A DNA stretch of 64,000 bases, taken from positions 1-64,000 of the forward strand of contig JAFYHN010000098.1 in assembly GCA_017539165.1 (NCBI GenBank). Direction: 5' to 3'. Shown here piece after piece: positions 8,971 through 17,961 of this stretch. Below the pieces are notes generated by a model. The model ran no database searches. It saw only the letters and a list, made by a program, of their open reading frames with translations, and was not told the origin of the DNA. The position numbers were made by a program, and so were the translations under genes. The number at the start of each line of letters is the position of its first letter. Position 1 is the first letter of the stretch. The DNA comes from Eubacterium sp. (lineage in GTDB: Bacteria; Bacillota; Clostridia; Lachnospirales; Lachnospiraceae).

Positions 8971-10515
8971 CTATTTCTTCATAAACAGCTTTTTAGCAAC
9001 CGCCACAAACTGCTTATTATTCTCTGTTTTACTCATTATCTTAAGCAGATCTTCAGTAACATCCTCAGGTTTGAGACTGTGGAATCTGCCATGTATCAGA
9101 TCAAGTACTTCCTGTTCTTCATCAGACAGAAGAAGGTCATCCTTTCTTGTACCCGACTTTGCTATATCAATTGCCGGAAATACTCTCTTCTCCTGAAGAT
9201 TGCGGTCAAGAACGAGTTCCATGTTACCAGTTCCCTTGAACTCCTCAAATACCACATCATCCATACGGCTTCCTGTATCGATAAGTGCAGTAGCAAGAAT
9301 CGTAAGCGATCCACCTTCTCGCATATTTCTTGCAGCACCAAAGAATTTCTTAGGCATATGAAGCGCAGCAGGATCAAGACCACCTGACAGAGTTCTACCA
9401 CTTGGTGGAACAGTAAGGTTATATGCTCTTGAAAGTCTTGTTATGGAATCTATAAGAATCACTACATCATTTCCACTTTCAACAAGTCTCTTAGCTCGTT
9501 CAATAACCATCTCTGAAACTCTCTTATGATGTTCAGGAAGCTCATCAAACGTAGAATATATAACCTCGGCATTCTTACCTTCTATTGATTCTTTAATATC
9601 CGTCACTTCCTCCGGACGTTCATCTATAAGAAGTACAATAAGATTCATCTCCGGATTAGCCACACTGATTCTTTTAGCAATCTGCTTAAGAAGTGTTGTC
9701 TTACCAGCCTTAGGTGGAGAAACGATCATACCTCTCTGACCTTTTCCTATAGGAGAAAAAAGATCAACTAAACGAAGAGCAACTGGAGCGCCTGTATAAT
9801 CCAGATGAATTCTTTCATTTGGAAAAACTGGTGTCATATCTTCAAACTTTTTACGTTTTAATATCTCGGACGGAGAATATCCGTTTACAGATTCAATATA
9901 AAGAAGCGCACTGAACTTCTCATTTGGATTCATCTTGGCTCTTATCGGGCCTTTAATGATATCACCAGTTCTGAGACGGAACTTACGGATCTGAGAAGGA
10001 GAAACATATATATCCTTATCACCTGGCATATAGTTATCACTTCTTATGAAACCGAATCCATCTGACATAACCTCAAGAATACCCTCGGCAACTTCGTTGC
10101 CATTGATATTTTTAACTGGTGATTCTTCGAATGATTCATCTGCATCTTCATACTGAGATTCCTGTTCAAATGTATACTCAGATGGAATCATTTTTTCATC
10201 ATTTTTTACTTCTTCAGTTTTTACACTTTTCTTTTCTGCAGATTTGTCATTCTTTTTCACTGCAGACTTTGCAGACTTCTTAGCGTTTACATTCTTAGAA
10301 GCTTTCTCTGTCTGCTTTTCAGTTTTTTTCTCAGCCTTCTTAACAGGCTTCTTTTCTGTCTTACTTTCAACCTCAGAACTCTCTGGCTTCCTCATCTTAT
10401 CGATGTTCTCCAAAAGCTCAGCAAGTTCAGCCTTCTTCATGCTGTTAACTCCCCTAATTCCCTTCTCTTCAGCCAAAGCTTTAAGCTCGGCAACCTTCAT
10501 TTTAGTATAATCCAT
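8971..10515 (-). CDS. rho: Transcription termination factor Rho
   Basis: Hexameric RNA-dependent ATPase that ends transcription. The 514 residues have a SAP-like Rho-N domain ([19 protein letters not shown]), a Lys/Glu/Ser/Ala-rich low-complexity insert of about 80-100 residues, an OB-fold RNA-binding domain ([19 protein letters not shown]) and the ATPase core: Walker [14 protein letters not shown], Walker [14 protein letters not shown], and the Q/R-loop region. ATG 10513-10515 follows GAGGT by 5 nt; an in-frame GTG further up is less likely. Rho proteins with charged inserts here are known from several Firmicutes and Actinobacteria; the insert often adds RNA affinity. Confidence 0.95.
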   Translation of the reverse strand: MDYTKMKVAELKALAEEKGIRGVNSMKKAELAELLENIDKMRKPESSEVESKTEKKPVKKAEKKTEKQTEKASKNVNAKKSAKSAVKKNDKSAEKKSVKTEEVKNDEKMIPSEYTFEQESQYEDADESFEESPVKNINGNEVAEGILEVMSDGFGFIRSDNYMPGDKDIYVSPSQIRKFRLRTGDIIKGPIRAKMNPNEKFSALLYIESVNGYSPSEILKRKKFEDMTPVFPNERIHLDYTGAPVALRLVDLFSPIGKGQRGMIVSPPKAGKTTLLKQIAKRISVANPEMNLIVLLIDERPEEVTDIKESIEGKNAEVIYSTFDELPEHHKRVSEMVIERAKRLVESGNDVVILIDSITRLSRAYNLTVPPSGRTLSGGLDPAALHMPKKFFGAARNMREGGSLTILATALIDTGSRMDDVVFEEFKGTGNMELVLDRNLQEKRVFPAIDIAKSGTRKDDLLLSDEEQEVLDLIHGRFHSLKPEDVTEDLLKIMSKTENNKQFVAVAKKLFMKK

Positions 10516-10623
10516 GAAATACCTCACTTTTATTTTTGTTGCAAATTTCGCTTCAATGTTTTATTCTTATCATTACCCGCATACGAGACGGGCTAGAATA
10601 CGTTTTATGACCGGAGTTTAACA

Positions 10624-11151
10624 ATGGAAAATCAAAATCTGATGTTATACAAGTTAATAATTCTATACATGCTTGACAGAACAGACGAGTATACTATAAC
10701 AAATGCTCAGATAACTGATTTCATTCTGGACAGAGGGTATACAAGTCTTTTTAATATACATGAATCAATAAGCGAACTTATCGATAAAGAATTCATTTCC
10801 GTAACTACTATTAGAAACACTCAGCACTATCAGATAACCAATCTGGGTGAAGAGGCTCTTCTTTATTTTGAGAACAGAATCTCAAATACCATTAAACAGG
10901 AAATCCGTGATTACTTTAAAAAAGAAAGAATCAATCTTAAAAACGAATCAGAGATTATCGCCGACTATACTCTCAACGAGAGTAACGAGTACACCGTAGA
11001 ATGTGCAATCAAAGAGCGTCGCGAGACTCTGATAAATATTAAAATGACAGTTCCTACAAAAGATCTCGCAAGAAGTATCTGCGACAACTGGAGAACCAGG
11101 AGCACTGATGTATATCAGACTCTTGTAAATGAACTCTGGACCAAAAACTAA
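10624..11151 (+). CDS. DUF4364-like winged-helix protein
   Basis: A 175-residue protein beginning MENQNLMLYKLIILYML. Its first 90 residues read like a winged-helix domain (TNAQITDFILDRGYTSLFNI, then a recognition-helix-like ISELIDKEF, then the wing ITNLGEEALLYFE). The rest (ERRETLINIKMTVPTKDLA) matches my memory of the clostridial DUF4364 family, whose role is unknown. ATG follows CGGAG by 7 nt. It is divergent from rho and convergent with engB, eight bases from the engB stop. A regulatory role is likely but unproven. Confidence 0.78.
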   Translation: MENQNLMLYKLIILYMLDRTDEYTITNAQITDFILDRGYTSLFNIHESISELIDKEFISVTTIRNTQHYQITNLGEEALLYFENRISNTIKQEIRDYFKKERINLKNESEIIADYTLNESNEYTVECAIKERRETLINIKMTVPTKDLARSICDNWRTRSTDVYQTLVNELWTKN

Positions 11152-11159
11152 GCGAAGTT

Positions 11160-11759
11160 TTATTCGTTCACATCAAGCCCCATCTGTTCACTCATACATT
11201 TCAACAACTCTTCCCTTCCCTGTTTTGATAGGGAAGAAAATGTGTATATATTCTCACTACTCTTCATACCAAGCGTCTCTCTAATAAGCTTCTTCTGCTT
11301 ATCTACCTGACTTCTCTTAATCTTATCAAGCTTAGTAGCAACAACAAATGTATTAAGTCCACTTTTACAGATCCAGTCATACATAAGAACATCGTCCTTT
11401 GAAGGAGCATGTCTTATATCTACCAAAAGAATTACCATTGTCAGATTAACTCTGTTGTTAAGGTACTTTTCAATCATTTTACCCCATTTAGCCCTTTCGG
11501 CCTCTGAGGCTTTTGCATATCCATATCCGGGAAGATCCACAAGAAAGAATTCATTGTTTACATTATAGAAATTAATCGTAACTGTCTTGCCGGGACTAGA
11601 AGAAGTCCTGGCAAGATTTTTACGACATAAAAGCGAATTAATTAAAGATGATTTGCCCACGTTTGAACGGCCGGCAAATGCGACCTCAGGCATATCATAT
11701 ATAGGAAATTTAGATGTAGGCCCACATACACATGCGAGCTCAGCTGATTTAATCTTCAT
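11160..11759 (-). CDS. engB: Ribosome biogenesis GTPase EngB (YsxC/YihA)
   Basis: A small GTPase needed for late assembly of the 50S subunit. The 199 residues carry G1 GRSNVGKSSL, the threonine region SSPGKTVTINFY, G3 DLPGYGYAKA and G4 TKLDKI in the expected order and spacing. It is the last gene of the tig-clpP-clpX-engB cluster and starts 18 nt after clpX. The ribosome binding site before ATG 11757-11759 is weak. The operon ends facing the DUF4364-like gene with only eight bases between the stops and no visible terminator. Confidence 0.94.
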   Translation of the reverse strand: MKIKSAELACVCGPTSKFPIYDMPEVAFAGRSNVGKSSLINSLLCRKNLARTSSSPGKTVTINFYNVNNEFFLVDLPGYGYAKASEAERAKWGKMIEKYLNNRVNLTMVILLVDIRHAPSKDDVLMYDWICKSGLNTFVVATKLDKIKRSQVDKQKKLIRETLGMKSSENIYTFSSLSKQGREELLKCMSEQMGLDVNE

Positions 11760-11777
11760 ATAAATTATTCTTTTATA

Positions 11778-13010
11778 CTATTCGAAATGTTCAATTACAG
11801 GTGTCTTACCTTCCGCAACAGTTTCCTTGGTAATGATACACTTCTTAATAGTATCATCTGAAGGAATCTCATACATTACATCCGTCATAGCTGACTCAAG
11901 AATTGCTCTAAGTCCTCTGGCACCAGTTGCTCTTTCCATAGCTTCCCTGGCAACCTCTCTGAGCGCTTCCTCTTCGAATTCAAGCTCGACTTCATCCATT
12001 TCAAAAAGCTTTTTATACTGCTTAACTATAGCAGATTTAGGTTCAGTAAGAATACTTACAAGTGTTTCTTCATCAAGCTGATCAAGTGTTACAACAACAG
12101 GAACACGTCCCACAAACTCAGGGATAATTCCGAACTTAACCAGATCCTGTGGCTGAACCTGTCTGAGCAGTTCTGTATCAACAATACCGGTTTCTCCGGT
12201 AATATCAGCATTGAAGCCAATAGACTTCTTACCAATACGATTCTCTATAACTTTATCAAGTCCGTCAAAAGCACCGCCGCAGATAAAGAGAATATTCGAG
12301 GTATCGATCTCGATAAACTCCTGCTGAGGATGCTTTCTTCCACCCTGAGGTGGAACACTTGCTATAGTTCCTTCTACGATCTTAAGCAGAGCCTGCTGAA
12401 CGCCCTCACCAGAAACGTCTCTTGTGATAGAAACATTTTCAGACTTCTTAGATATCTTATCAATCTCATCGATGTAGATGATACCCTTCTCTGCTCTTTC
12501 TATATCATAGTCAGCTGCCTGGATAAGTTTAAGAAGAATATTCTCAACGTCCTCACCAACGTAACCAGCCTCGGTAAGTGTTGTAGCATCTGCTATGGCA
12601 AATGGCACATTCAGCATCTTAGCAAGCGTCTGTGCCAGATATGTCTTACCAGAACCTGTCGGACCAACAAGCAGAATATTACTCTTCTGAAGCTCTACAT
12701 CGAAGCTTTTTCCGGCAAGCACTCTCTTATAATGATTATAAACTGCTACAGCAAGAGCTTTCTTGGCTATATCCTGACCTATAACATATTCATCAAGAAA
12801 TGTTTTGATTTCTTTTGGCTTAGGAAGATTGAATTCACCATCTCCCATATCCATATTCATTAATTCTTCGTCAATGATCTCTTTGCAAAGTGAAACACAG
12901 TCCTCACAGATGTAGACACCCGGTCCTGCGATCAATTTTCTGACCTGATCCTGTGTTTTACCGCAGAAAGAACATTTAACTACTCTTTCTTCGTCATTAC
13001 GACCAGCCAT
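11778..13010 (-). CDS. clpX: ATP-dependent protease ATP-binding subunit ClpX
   Basis: AAA+ unfoldase that feeds substrates to ClpP. The 410 residues start with the zinc-binding domain ([10 protein letters not shown] ... YICEDC), followed by Walker [13 protein letters not shown], Walker [11 protein letters not shown], the pore loop GYVGEDVE, the ClpP-binding IGF loop region and the sensor-2 motif [13 protein letters not shown] 13008-13010 has AGGAGAG upstream. It lies 12 nt after clpP in the same operon. Confidence 0.97.
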   Translation of the reverse strand: MAGRNDEERVVKCSFCGKTQDQVRKLIAGPGVYICEDCVSLCKEIIDEELMNMDMGDGEFNLPKPKEIKTFLDEYVIGQDIAKKALAVAVYNHYKRVLAGKSFDVELQKSNILLVGPTGSGKTYLAQTLAKMLNVPFAIADATTLTEAGYVGEDVENILLKLIQAADYDIERAEKGIIYIDEIDKISKKSENVSITRDVSGEGVQQALLKIVEGTIASVPPQGGRKHPQQEFIEIDTSNILFICGGAFDGLDKVIENRIGKKSIGFNADITGETGIVDTELLRQVQPQDLVKFGIIPEFVGRVPVVVTLDQLDEETLVSILTEPKSAIVKQYKKLFEMDEVELEFEEEALREVAREAMERATGARGLRAILESAMTDVMYEIPSDDTIKKCIITKETVAEGKTPVIEHFE

Positions 13011-13022
13011 ATTCTCTCCTCA

Positions 13023-13607
13023 TTAAGCTCTGTTTTCAACTACGCTGTCAATCAGGCCATACTCCATAGCCTGAGCTGCTGTCATCCAGTTATTTCTTTC
13101 ACAATCAGCGTAAACGGTATCATAGTCTTTTCCGCAATTATCAGCCATGATAGATATGAGATTCTTCTTGATTCTGAGCATATGCTCTACTTCAATCTCC
13201 ATATCAGTAGCCTGACCCTGCGTGCCTCCTAAAGGCTGATGTATCATGATCTCTGAATTAGGAAGAGCGAATCGCTTGCCTTTGGCACCTCCCGAAAGAA
13301 GGAACGCCCCCATAGATGCTGCCATTCCAACACAGATTGTAGACACATCACACTTAATGTAATTCATTGTATCATAAATAGCCATTCCGGCGGTTACAGA
13401 ACCACCGGGACTGTTTATGTAAAGATTTATGTCTTTATTAGAATCCTCAGACTCAAGGAAAAGAAGCTGTGCAACAACAAGACTCGCTGTAACATCATTA
13501 ACTTCATCTCCAAGGAAAATGATTCTTTCCTTAAGAAGTCTGGAATATATATCGTAGGCTCTCTCGCCTCTGTTAGTAGTTTCAATGACTGTAGGTACCA
13601 ATGCCAT
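13023..13607 (-). CDS. clpP: ATP-dependent Clp protease proteolytic subunit ClpP
   Basis: Serine protease forming the double-heptamer chamber used by ClpX. The 194 residues show the catalytic Ser in [14 protein letters not shown], the catalytic His in MIHQPLGG and the downstream Asp region. [10 protein letters not shown] is the typical N-terminus; its ATG at 13605-13607 follows GGGAGG by 7 nt, so the few upstream in-frame codons are excluded. Gaps of 35 nt to tig and 12 nt to clpX support one transcript. Confidence 0.97.
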   Translation of the reverse strand: MALVPTVIETTNRGERAYDIYSRLLKERIIFLGDEVNDVTASLVVAQLLFLESEDSNKDINLYINSPGGSVTAGMAIYDTMNYIKCDVSTICVGMAASMGAFLLSGGAKGKRFALPNSEIMIHQPLGGTQGQATDMEIEVEHMLRIKKNLISIMADNCGKDYDTVYADCERNNWMTAAQAMEYGLIDSVVENRA

Positions 13608-13642
13608 GGTTAAACCTCCCAATTTTAAGCACTTAGTTTAAT

Positions 13643-14929
13643 TTAAACTTCCTTTGCCTGCTCAGCTATGTACTTAATGGATTTCTGCATTTTGATATCC
13701 TGACGAAGGTTCTCAAGCTGATCACCTGACATGATCTCCTTGATTTTCTCGATATCCATCTGATACTGCTTAGCAAGTTTCTCCATCTCTTCATTTACTT
13801 CATCATCAGATACTTCGAACTTCTGAGCTTCAGCAACAGCTTCGATAACAAGACTCTTCTTGATTCTTCTCTCAGCTTCCGGACGAACCTGATCAAGCAT
13901 ATCATCTCTTGTCTGAGCTGTCATATTAAGGTACTGATCAAGATTCATTCCCTGATACATAAGCTGCTGACCAAACTCGTCAACCATCTTCTGCTGCTGG
14001 AACTTGATCATAGCATCAGGAAGTTCCATAGATGAAAGCTCTACAAGCTTATCTATAGCCTTATCTTCCTTCTGTCTCTCAGCATATTCTGCTTTTCTTT
14101 CTTCAAGAGTCTTTCTTACGTCTGCCTTGAACTCATCTACTGTCTCGAAATCTGTTGTATCTGAAACATACTCGTCATCAAGTGTAGGAAGAACTGTCTC
14201 CTTAAGTGCAACGAGATCACACTTAAATACAGCGTCCTTACCTGCAAGATCTTCTGCCTGATACTTTTCAGGGAATGTTACATTTACATCAAAGCTTTCA
14301 CCAACGCTGTGTCCAACGATCTGGTCTTCGAATCCAGGAATGAATGAACCTGAACCGAGTACAAGAGGATACTTCTCACCCTTACCGCCTTCGAATGCAA
14401 CACCATCTACGAATCCCTCGAAGTTGATAGTAGCTTCATCTTCTAACTTAGCAGGTCTGTCAGTAACTTCATTCTTTGTTGAGTTCTCCTTAAGTTTTCT
14501 CTGAATCTCCTTCTCAACATCCTCGTCAGTTACATCCTTCTCAATCTTCTCGATCTCAATCTTGCTGAGGTCTCCAAGCTCTACAGGTGGCTTAACTGCT
14601 ACAGTAGCCTTATAGATGAAGTCTTTACCCTTCTCAACCTGCTTAACTTCTATCTCAGGATTTGAAACTATATCAAGATCACAATCCTTGATCTCTGCAA
14701 AGTATGTCTTATTGATAAGATCATTTGCTGCATCTTCATAAAAAACTGCAGGACCATATGTCTTCTCTATGAACGCCATAGGAACTCTACCCTTACGGAA
14801 GCCGTCGAACTGGAACTTATTCTTGTTCTTGTTATATGCCTCTACGCATGCATTCTTAAACTCCTCTGCAGCTACAGTAATAGTAAGAGCTGCCATATTT
14901 CCTTCAAGTTTTTCGTAAGATAAACTCAT
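13643..14929 (-). CDS. tig: Trigger factor (ribosome-associated chaperone and prolyl isomerase)
   Basis: Binds the ribosomal exit tunnel and nascent chains. The 428 residues have the N-terminal ribosome-binding signature FDGFRKGRVPMAFIEK (normally GFRxGKxP), a central FKBP-type isomerase domain (about 160-245) with PLVLGSGSFIPGFEDQ, and a helical C-terminal domain. ATG 14927-14929 follows AGGAGGAG. It is the first gene of the tig-clpP-clpX-engB cluster and has its own promoter. Confidence 0.97.
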   Translation of the reverse strand: MSLSYEKLEGNMAALTITVAAEEFKNACVEAYNKNKNKFQFDGFRKGRVPMAFIEKTYGPAVFYEDAANDLINKTYFAEIKDCDLDIVSNPEIEVKQVEKGKDFIYKATVAVKPPVELGDLSKIEIEKIEKDVTDEDVEKEIQRKLKENSTKNEVTDRPAKLEDEATINFEGFVDGVAFEGGKGEKYPLVLGSGSFIPGFEDQIVGHSVGESFDVNVTFPEKYQAEDLAGKDAVFKCDLVALKETVLPTLDDEYVSDTTDFETVDEFKADVRKTLEERKAEYAERQKEDKAIDKLVELSSMELPDAMIKFQQQKMVDEFGQQLMYQGMNLDQYLNMTAQTRDDMLDQVRPEAERRIKKSLVIEAVAEAQKFEVSDDEVNEEMEKLAKQYQMDIEKIKEIMSGDQLENLRQDIKMQKSIKYIAEQAKEV

Positions 14930-14981
14930 AATTTATTCTCCTCCTTAAGTCTTTACGACTGTTTTTCACAATAACCATGTG

Positions 14982-15011
14982 ATTATAACATAGTGTGCCA
15001 AGAAAACGCAA
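14982..15011 (-). promoter_or_regulatory. Predicted promoter of the tig-clpP-clpX-engB operon
   Basis: On the minus strand TTGCGT and a perfect TATAAT are 18 bp apart, 53 nt before the tig ATG. No CtsR-like heptad repeat was obvious next to it. Confidence 0.6.
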
Positions 15012-15061
15012 CACCCGAATTCTCACATAATTTTAATAAGATTTTATTGATTTTTTATCAA

Positions 15062-15763
15062 TTATTTAAGTACAGACATAAGACCCGCAACAAGTTTTAC
15101 AGAATGCTCGATAGCTTTCTTCTGAAATGACGGATAATCCATATCAGCACTGTCATCCGCCTTGTCTGATATCGATCTTATGACAAGATACGGAATATTA
15201 TAGAGCCAGCATGTATGAGCTATTGCCGCGCCCTCCATCTCTGTGCACATCCCTTTGAATGTGCTGACAAGATCGTCCTTCACATCTTTTCTTGATATAA
15301 ACTGATCTCCGGAGATAACTCTGCCCTCAAATACCTTGATATCAGGATTAACCTTCTCGCAGACTTCCTTTGCAGCCTTTCTCAGTTCATCATCAGCTTT
15401 ATAAATGCTTATCTCCTGATCAGGAACCACGCCTCTTTCATATCCAAGTCCGGTCACATCCATATCATGCTCAAGTGCATCAGTTGCCAGAACTATATCA
15501 CCAATATCTATATCAGCATCAAGACTTCCAGCTATTCCAGTATTGATTATTGCCCTTACCTTAAATGAATCTGCAAGTATCGAAGATGCAACTGCTGCAT
15601 TTACCTTACCAATACCTGATCTAACCAGAACAACTTCATGTCCTTCAAGGTTACCCGACCAGAACTCCATTCCGGCAACTGTCTTAACAGTCACAGAACT
15701 CTCATTCATCAAAGCTTTAAGGTCATTAACCTCTTTATCCATAGCTCCTATTATTCCTATCAT
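15062..15763 (-). CDS. mtnN: 5'-methylthioadenosine/S-adenosylhomocysteine nucleosidase
   Basis: Cleaves MTA and SAH to adenine plus the thioribose sugars, in methyl-cycle recycling and autoinducer-2 precursor formation. The 233 residues begin MIGIIGAMDKEV (family signature with the purine-site Glu), with GIGKVNAA, NTGIAGSLD and the ribose-binding TEMEGAAIAHTC followed by RSISDKAD. ATG 15761-15763 follows GGAGGAAGAT. It is the last gene of the long galE-to-mtnN run; the next gene downstream, tig, has its own promoter. Confidence 0.95.
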   Translation of the reverse strand: MIGIIGAMDKEVNDLKALMNESSVTVKTVAGMEFWSGNLEGHEVVLVRSGIGKVNAAVASSILADSFKVRAIINTGIAGSLDADIDIGDIVLATDALEHDMDVTGLGYERGVVPDQEISIYKADDELRKAAKEVCEKVNPDIKVFEGRVISGDQFISRKDVKDDLVSTFKGMCTEMEGAAIAHTCWLYNIPYLVIRSISDKADDSADMDYPSFQKKAIEHSVKLVAGLMSVLK

Positions 15764-15778
15764 ATCTTCCTCCAGTCA

Positions 15779-16432
15779 TTATATATCTGAGTCATCATTA
15801 TCCTGTTTCTTGTTACCACCTGCTTTTACAGCAAAAAGGATGAATCCCACGGCACTCATCACACCAGCTAAAAGCAGGATATCGGATAATTCCCTATTTT
15901 CTATCTGATCCTCTCCTGTTTTTTCTACAAGCTTAACTTCAGAAGGATTATCCATCTTAAGTTTAGGATCACTAAGTTTATCCTTCATATTTTCAGTTTC
16001 TTCCAGAGATTCACCAAGCTTCTTATCAGTGACCACTCCCGCTCCAGACGCAACCTTTTTCCCATCGTCCGCCCCAGAAGTATCAGAAGATTTCTTATCT
16101 TCACCGGTTGATTCCGTAGTTTTCTCTTCACTGGTCTCCGTTGTCTGCTCAGTAGGATCCGTATCGTTAGTCGAATCAGTATCATCTCCATTATCCCGCC
16201 GATACTTTGCAACATCCGGATCATCATCAAACTTTCCATTCAGATAATCCTGATATGCCATCTCAGCACCAGCTCTCGTTGGCGGATATCCATGTGCGGA
16301 AAGCCAGGCCTTTGCAGCTTCCTTTTCCTCTTCAGAATATCCGGAATACTCATCATCCGCATGTACGGTAAATCCCACATTCAGGCAGAAAGCGCATATT
16401 ATGACAATCAGAAATACTTTCAGTAATCTCAT
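15779..16432 (-). CDS. Exported, C-terminally membrane-anchored protein of unknown function
   Basis: A 217-residue protein with a signal peptide (MRLLKVFLIVIICAFCLNVG, cleavage likely after VHA), a short helical domain rich in Glu/Ala/Tyr (about 28-75), a long Thr/Ser/Asp/Glu linker (about 78-130), and a hydrophobic segment near the C-terminus (about 187-206) ending in a basic/acidic tail. That layout suggests an extracellular domain on a stalk. I do not recognise the fold. Its ATG directly abuts the miaB stop codon (TAAATG), and mtnN follows 15 nt later. Confidence 0.8.
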   Translation of the reverse strand: MRLLKVFLIVIICAFCLNVGFTVHADDEYSGYSEEEKEAAKAWLSAHGYPPTRAGAEMAYQDYLNGKFDDDPDVAKYRRDNGDDTDSTNDTDPTEQTTETSEEKTTESTGEDKKSSDTSGADDGKKVASGAGVVTDKKLGESLEETENMKDKLSDPKLKMDNPSEVKLVEKTGEDQIENRELSDILLLAGVMSAVGFILFAVKAGGNKKQDNDDSDI

Positions 16433-17941
16433 TTACGATACCTTTTCTCCTATGTAATAAAATCCCTTAGCTTCTGTCAGATGAACATTTACAAACTGTC
16501 CTATAAGAGAACCGTCTCCTGGGAAATGTACCAGAAGATTATTATCCATTCTTCCTGTTACATATCCATCCATATGGTCATTTACAGTTTCAACCAGCAC
16601 TTCCTTAGTCTGTCCTTCAAATCTTGCACTGACTTCACCTGAAACTTCTCTTACTACCTCGAGAACTCTGCCGAAACGTTCATTTACCAGTTCTTCCGGA
16701 AGCTGTTCCATCTTAGCAGCCGGGGTTCCAGTTCTTACCGAATAGATGAATGTAAATGCCTGATCATATCTTGCGTATCTTATAACATCAATAGTATCCT
16801 GAATATCCTCTTCAGTTTCTCCAGGGAATCCCACCATGATATCCGTTGTAAGAGATACATCAGGAAGTTTCTCTCTGATTCTGTCAACAAGTGCAAGATA
16901 GTCATCCTTCGTATATCTTCGGTTCATCTCTTTTAACACTCTGGTTGAACCAGCCTGCACCGGAAGATGAATATGACGGGCAATCTTTGGATTTCTGTCT
17001 ATAACATCTAACAGTCTGTCAGACAGATCCTTCGGATGACTTGTCATAAATCTCACTCTTCTTATTCCGTCTATCTTACAGACATCCTCAAGAAGTTCAG
17101 GGAATCCATAATCAGGATTATTTGCTATTATCTCGCTTTCCCCAAGGAAGTTAACTCCATATGAATTAACATTCTGTCCCAGAAGCATAATCTCGACATA
17201 TCCCTGCTCAGCAAGACATTTGACCTCGCTCAGAACATCCTCTGGAGTTCTGCTCCTCTCTCTTCCTCTTACATAAGGAACTATACAGTATGTACAGAAG
17301 TTATTACATCCATACATGATATTTACACCGGACTTGAAAGCAAACTTTCTCTTTTCAGGAAGGCTTTCCACATTATTCTCCGGAGCCGCAAGCACTTCAA
17401 CTACCTGACCTTCTTCTCCTGAAAGTCTCTTATATAGAAGCTCAGCCAGCTTATAGAAGTTAAATGTACCGAAAACCAGATCTACGAATCTGTAGCTTTT
17501 CTTAATATGCTGAACTATCTCAGGCTGCTGCATCATACATCCACATATACCGATAAGCATATCCTTGGAAGATTCTTTTTTCTTCTTCAGAGCACCGAGA
17601 TGTCCATAAAGCTTCTGATTTGCATTTTCTCTTACAGTACAAGTGTTGTATATAACAAAATCAGCTTCAGCTTCTGAGTCAGCCTCAGTGTATCCAATCC
17701 TCTCAAGTATTCCAATAAGCTTTTCGGAATCATGCGCATTCATCTGACATCCAAATGTAGCAACATAATATCTTGGAGTTCTGCCATTCTTTATAATGTA
17801 ATCCTCGATGATCTCATGGCATCTGTCCATGAAGTACTGCTGTCTGTCCGGTTCATTCTCAGGGACATTTACAGCAAATCCCTGCGCCGCGATATGAGAA
17901 TCATTAATCTGAATTTCTTTTATTTCATTTATATCTATCAT
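16433..17941 (-). CDS. miaB: tRNA-2-methylthio-N6-isopentenyladenosine37 synthase (MiaB)
   Basis: Radical-SAM methylthiotransferase that thiomethylates i6A37 of tRNAs reading UNN codons. It carries the N-terminal cluster domain (YYVATFGCQMNAHDSEK, plus further Cys in YNTCTVRENA and GICGCMMQQPE), the radical-SAM motif YGCNNFCTYCIVPYVRGRE and a C-terminal TRAM domain (about 435-500). The start is uncertain. ATG 17939-17941 gives 502 residues and clears the nadE stop. An earlier ATG at 17999-18001 gives 522 residues but overlaps nadE by 40 nt and lacks a good ribosome binding site. Confidence 0.93.
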   Translation of the reverse strand: MIDINEIKEIQINDSHIAAQGFAVNVPENEPDRQQYFMDRCHEIIEDYIIKNGRTPRYYVATFGCQMNAHDSEKLIGILERIGYTEADSEAEADFVIYNTCTVRENANQKLYGHLGALKKKKESSKDMLIGICGCMMQQPEIVQHIKKSYRFVDLVFGTFNFYKLAELLYKRLSGEEGQVVEVLAAPENNVESLPEKRKFAFKSGVNIMYGCNNFCTYCIVPYVRGRERSRTPEDVLSEVKCLAEQGYVEIMLLGQNVNSYGVNFLGESEIIANNPDYGFPELLEDVCKIDGIRRVRFMTSHPKDLSDRLLDVIDRNPKIARHIHLPVQAGSTRVLKEMNRRYTKDDYLALVDRIREKLPDVSLTTDIMVGFPGETEEDIQDTIDVIRYARYDQAFTFIYSVRTGTPAAKMEQLPEELVNERFGRVLEVVREVSGEVSARFEGQTKEVLVETVNDHMDGYVTGRMDNNLLVHFPGDGSLIGQFVNVHLTEAKGFYYIGEKVS

Positions 17942-17961
17942 TTCATTACCAACGTCATCTA

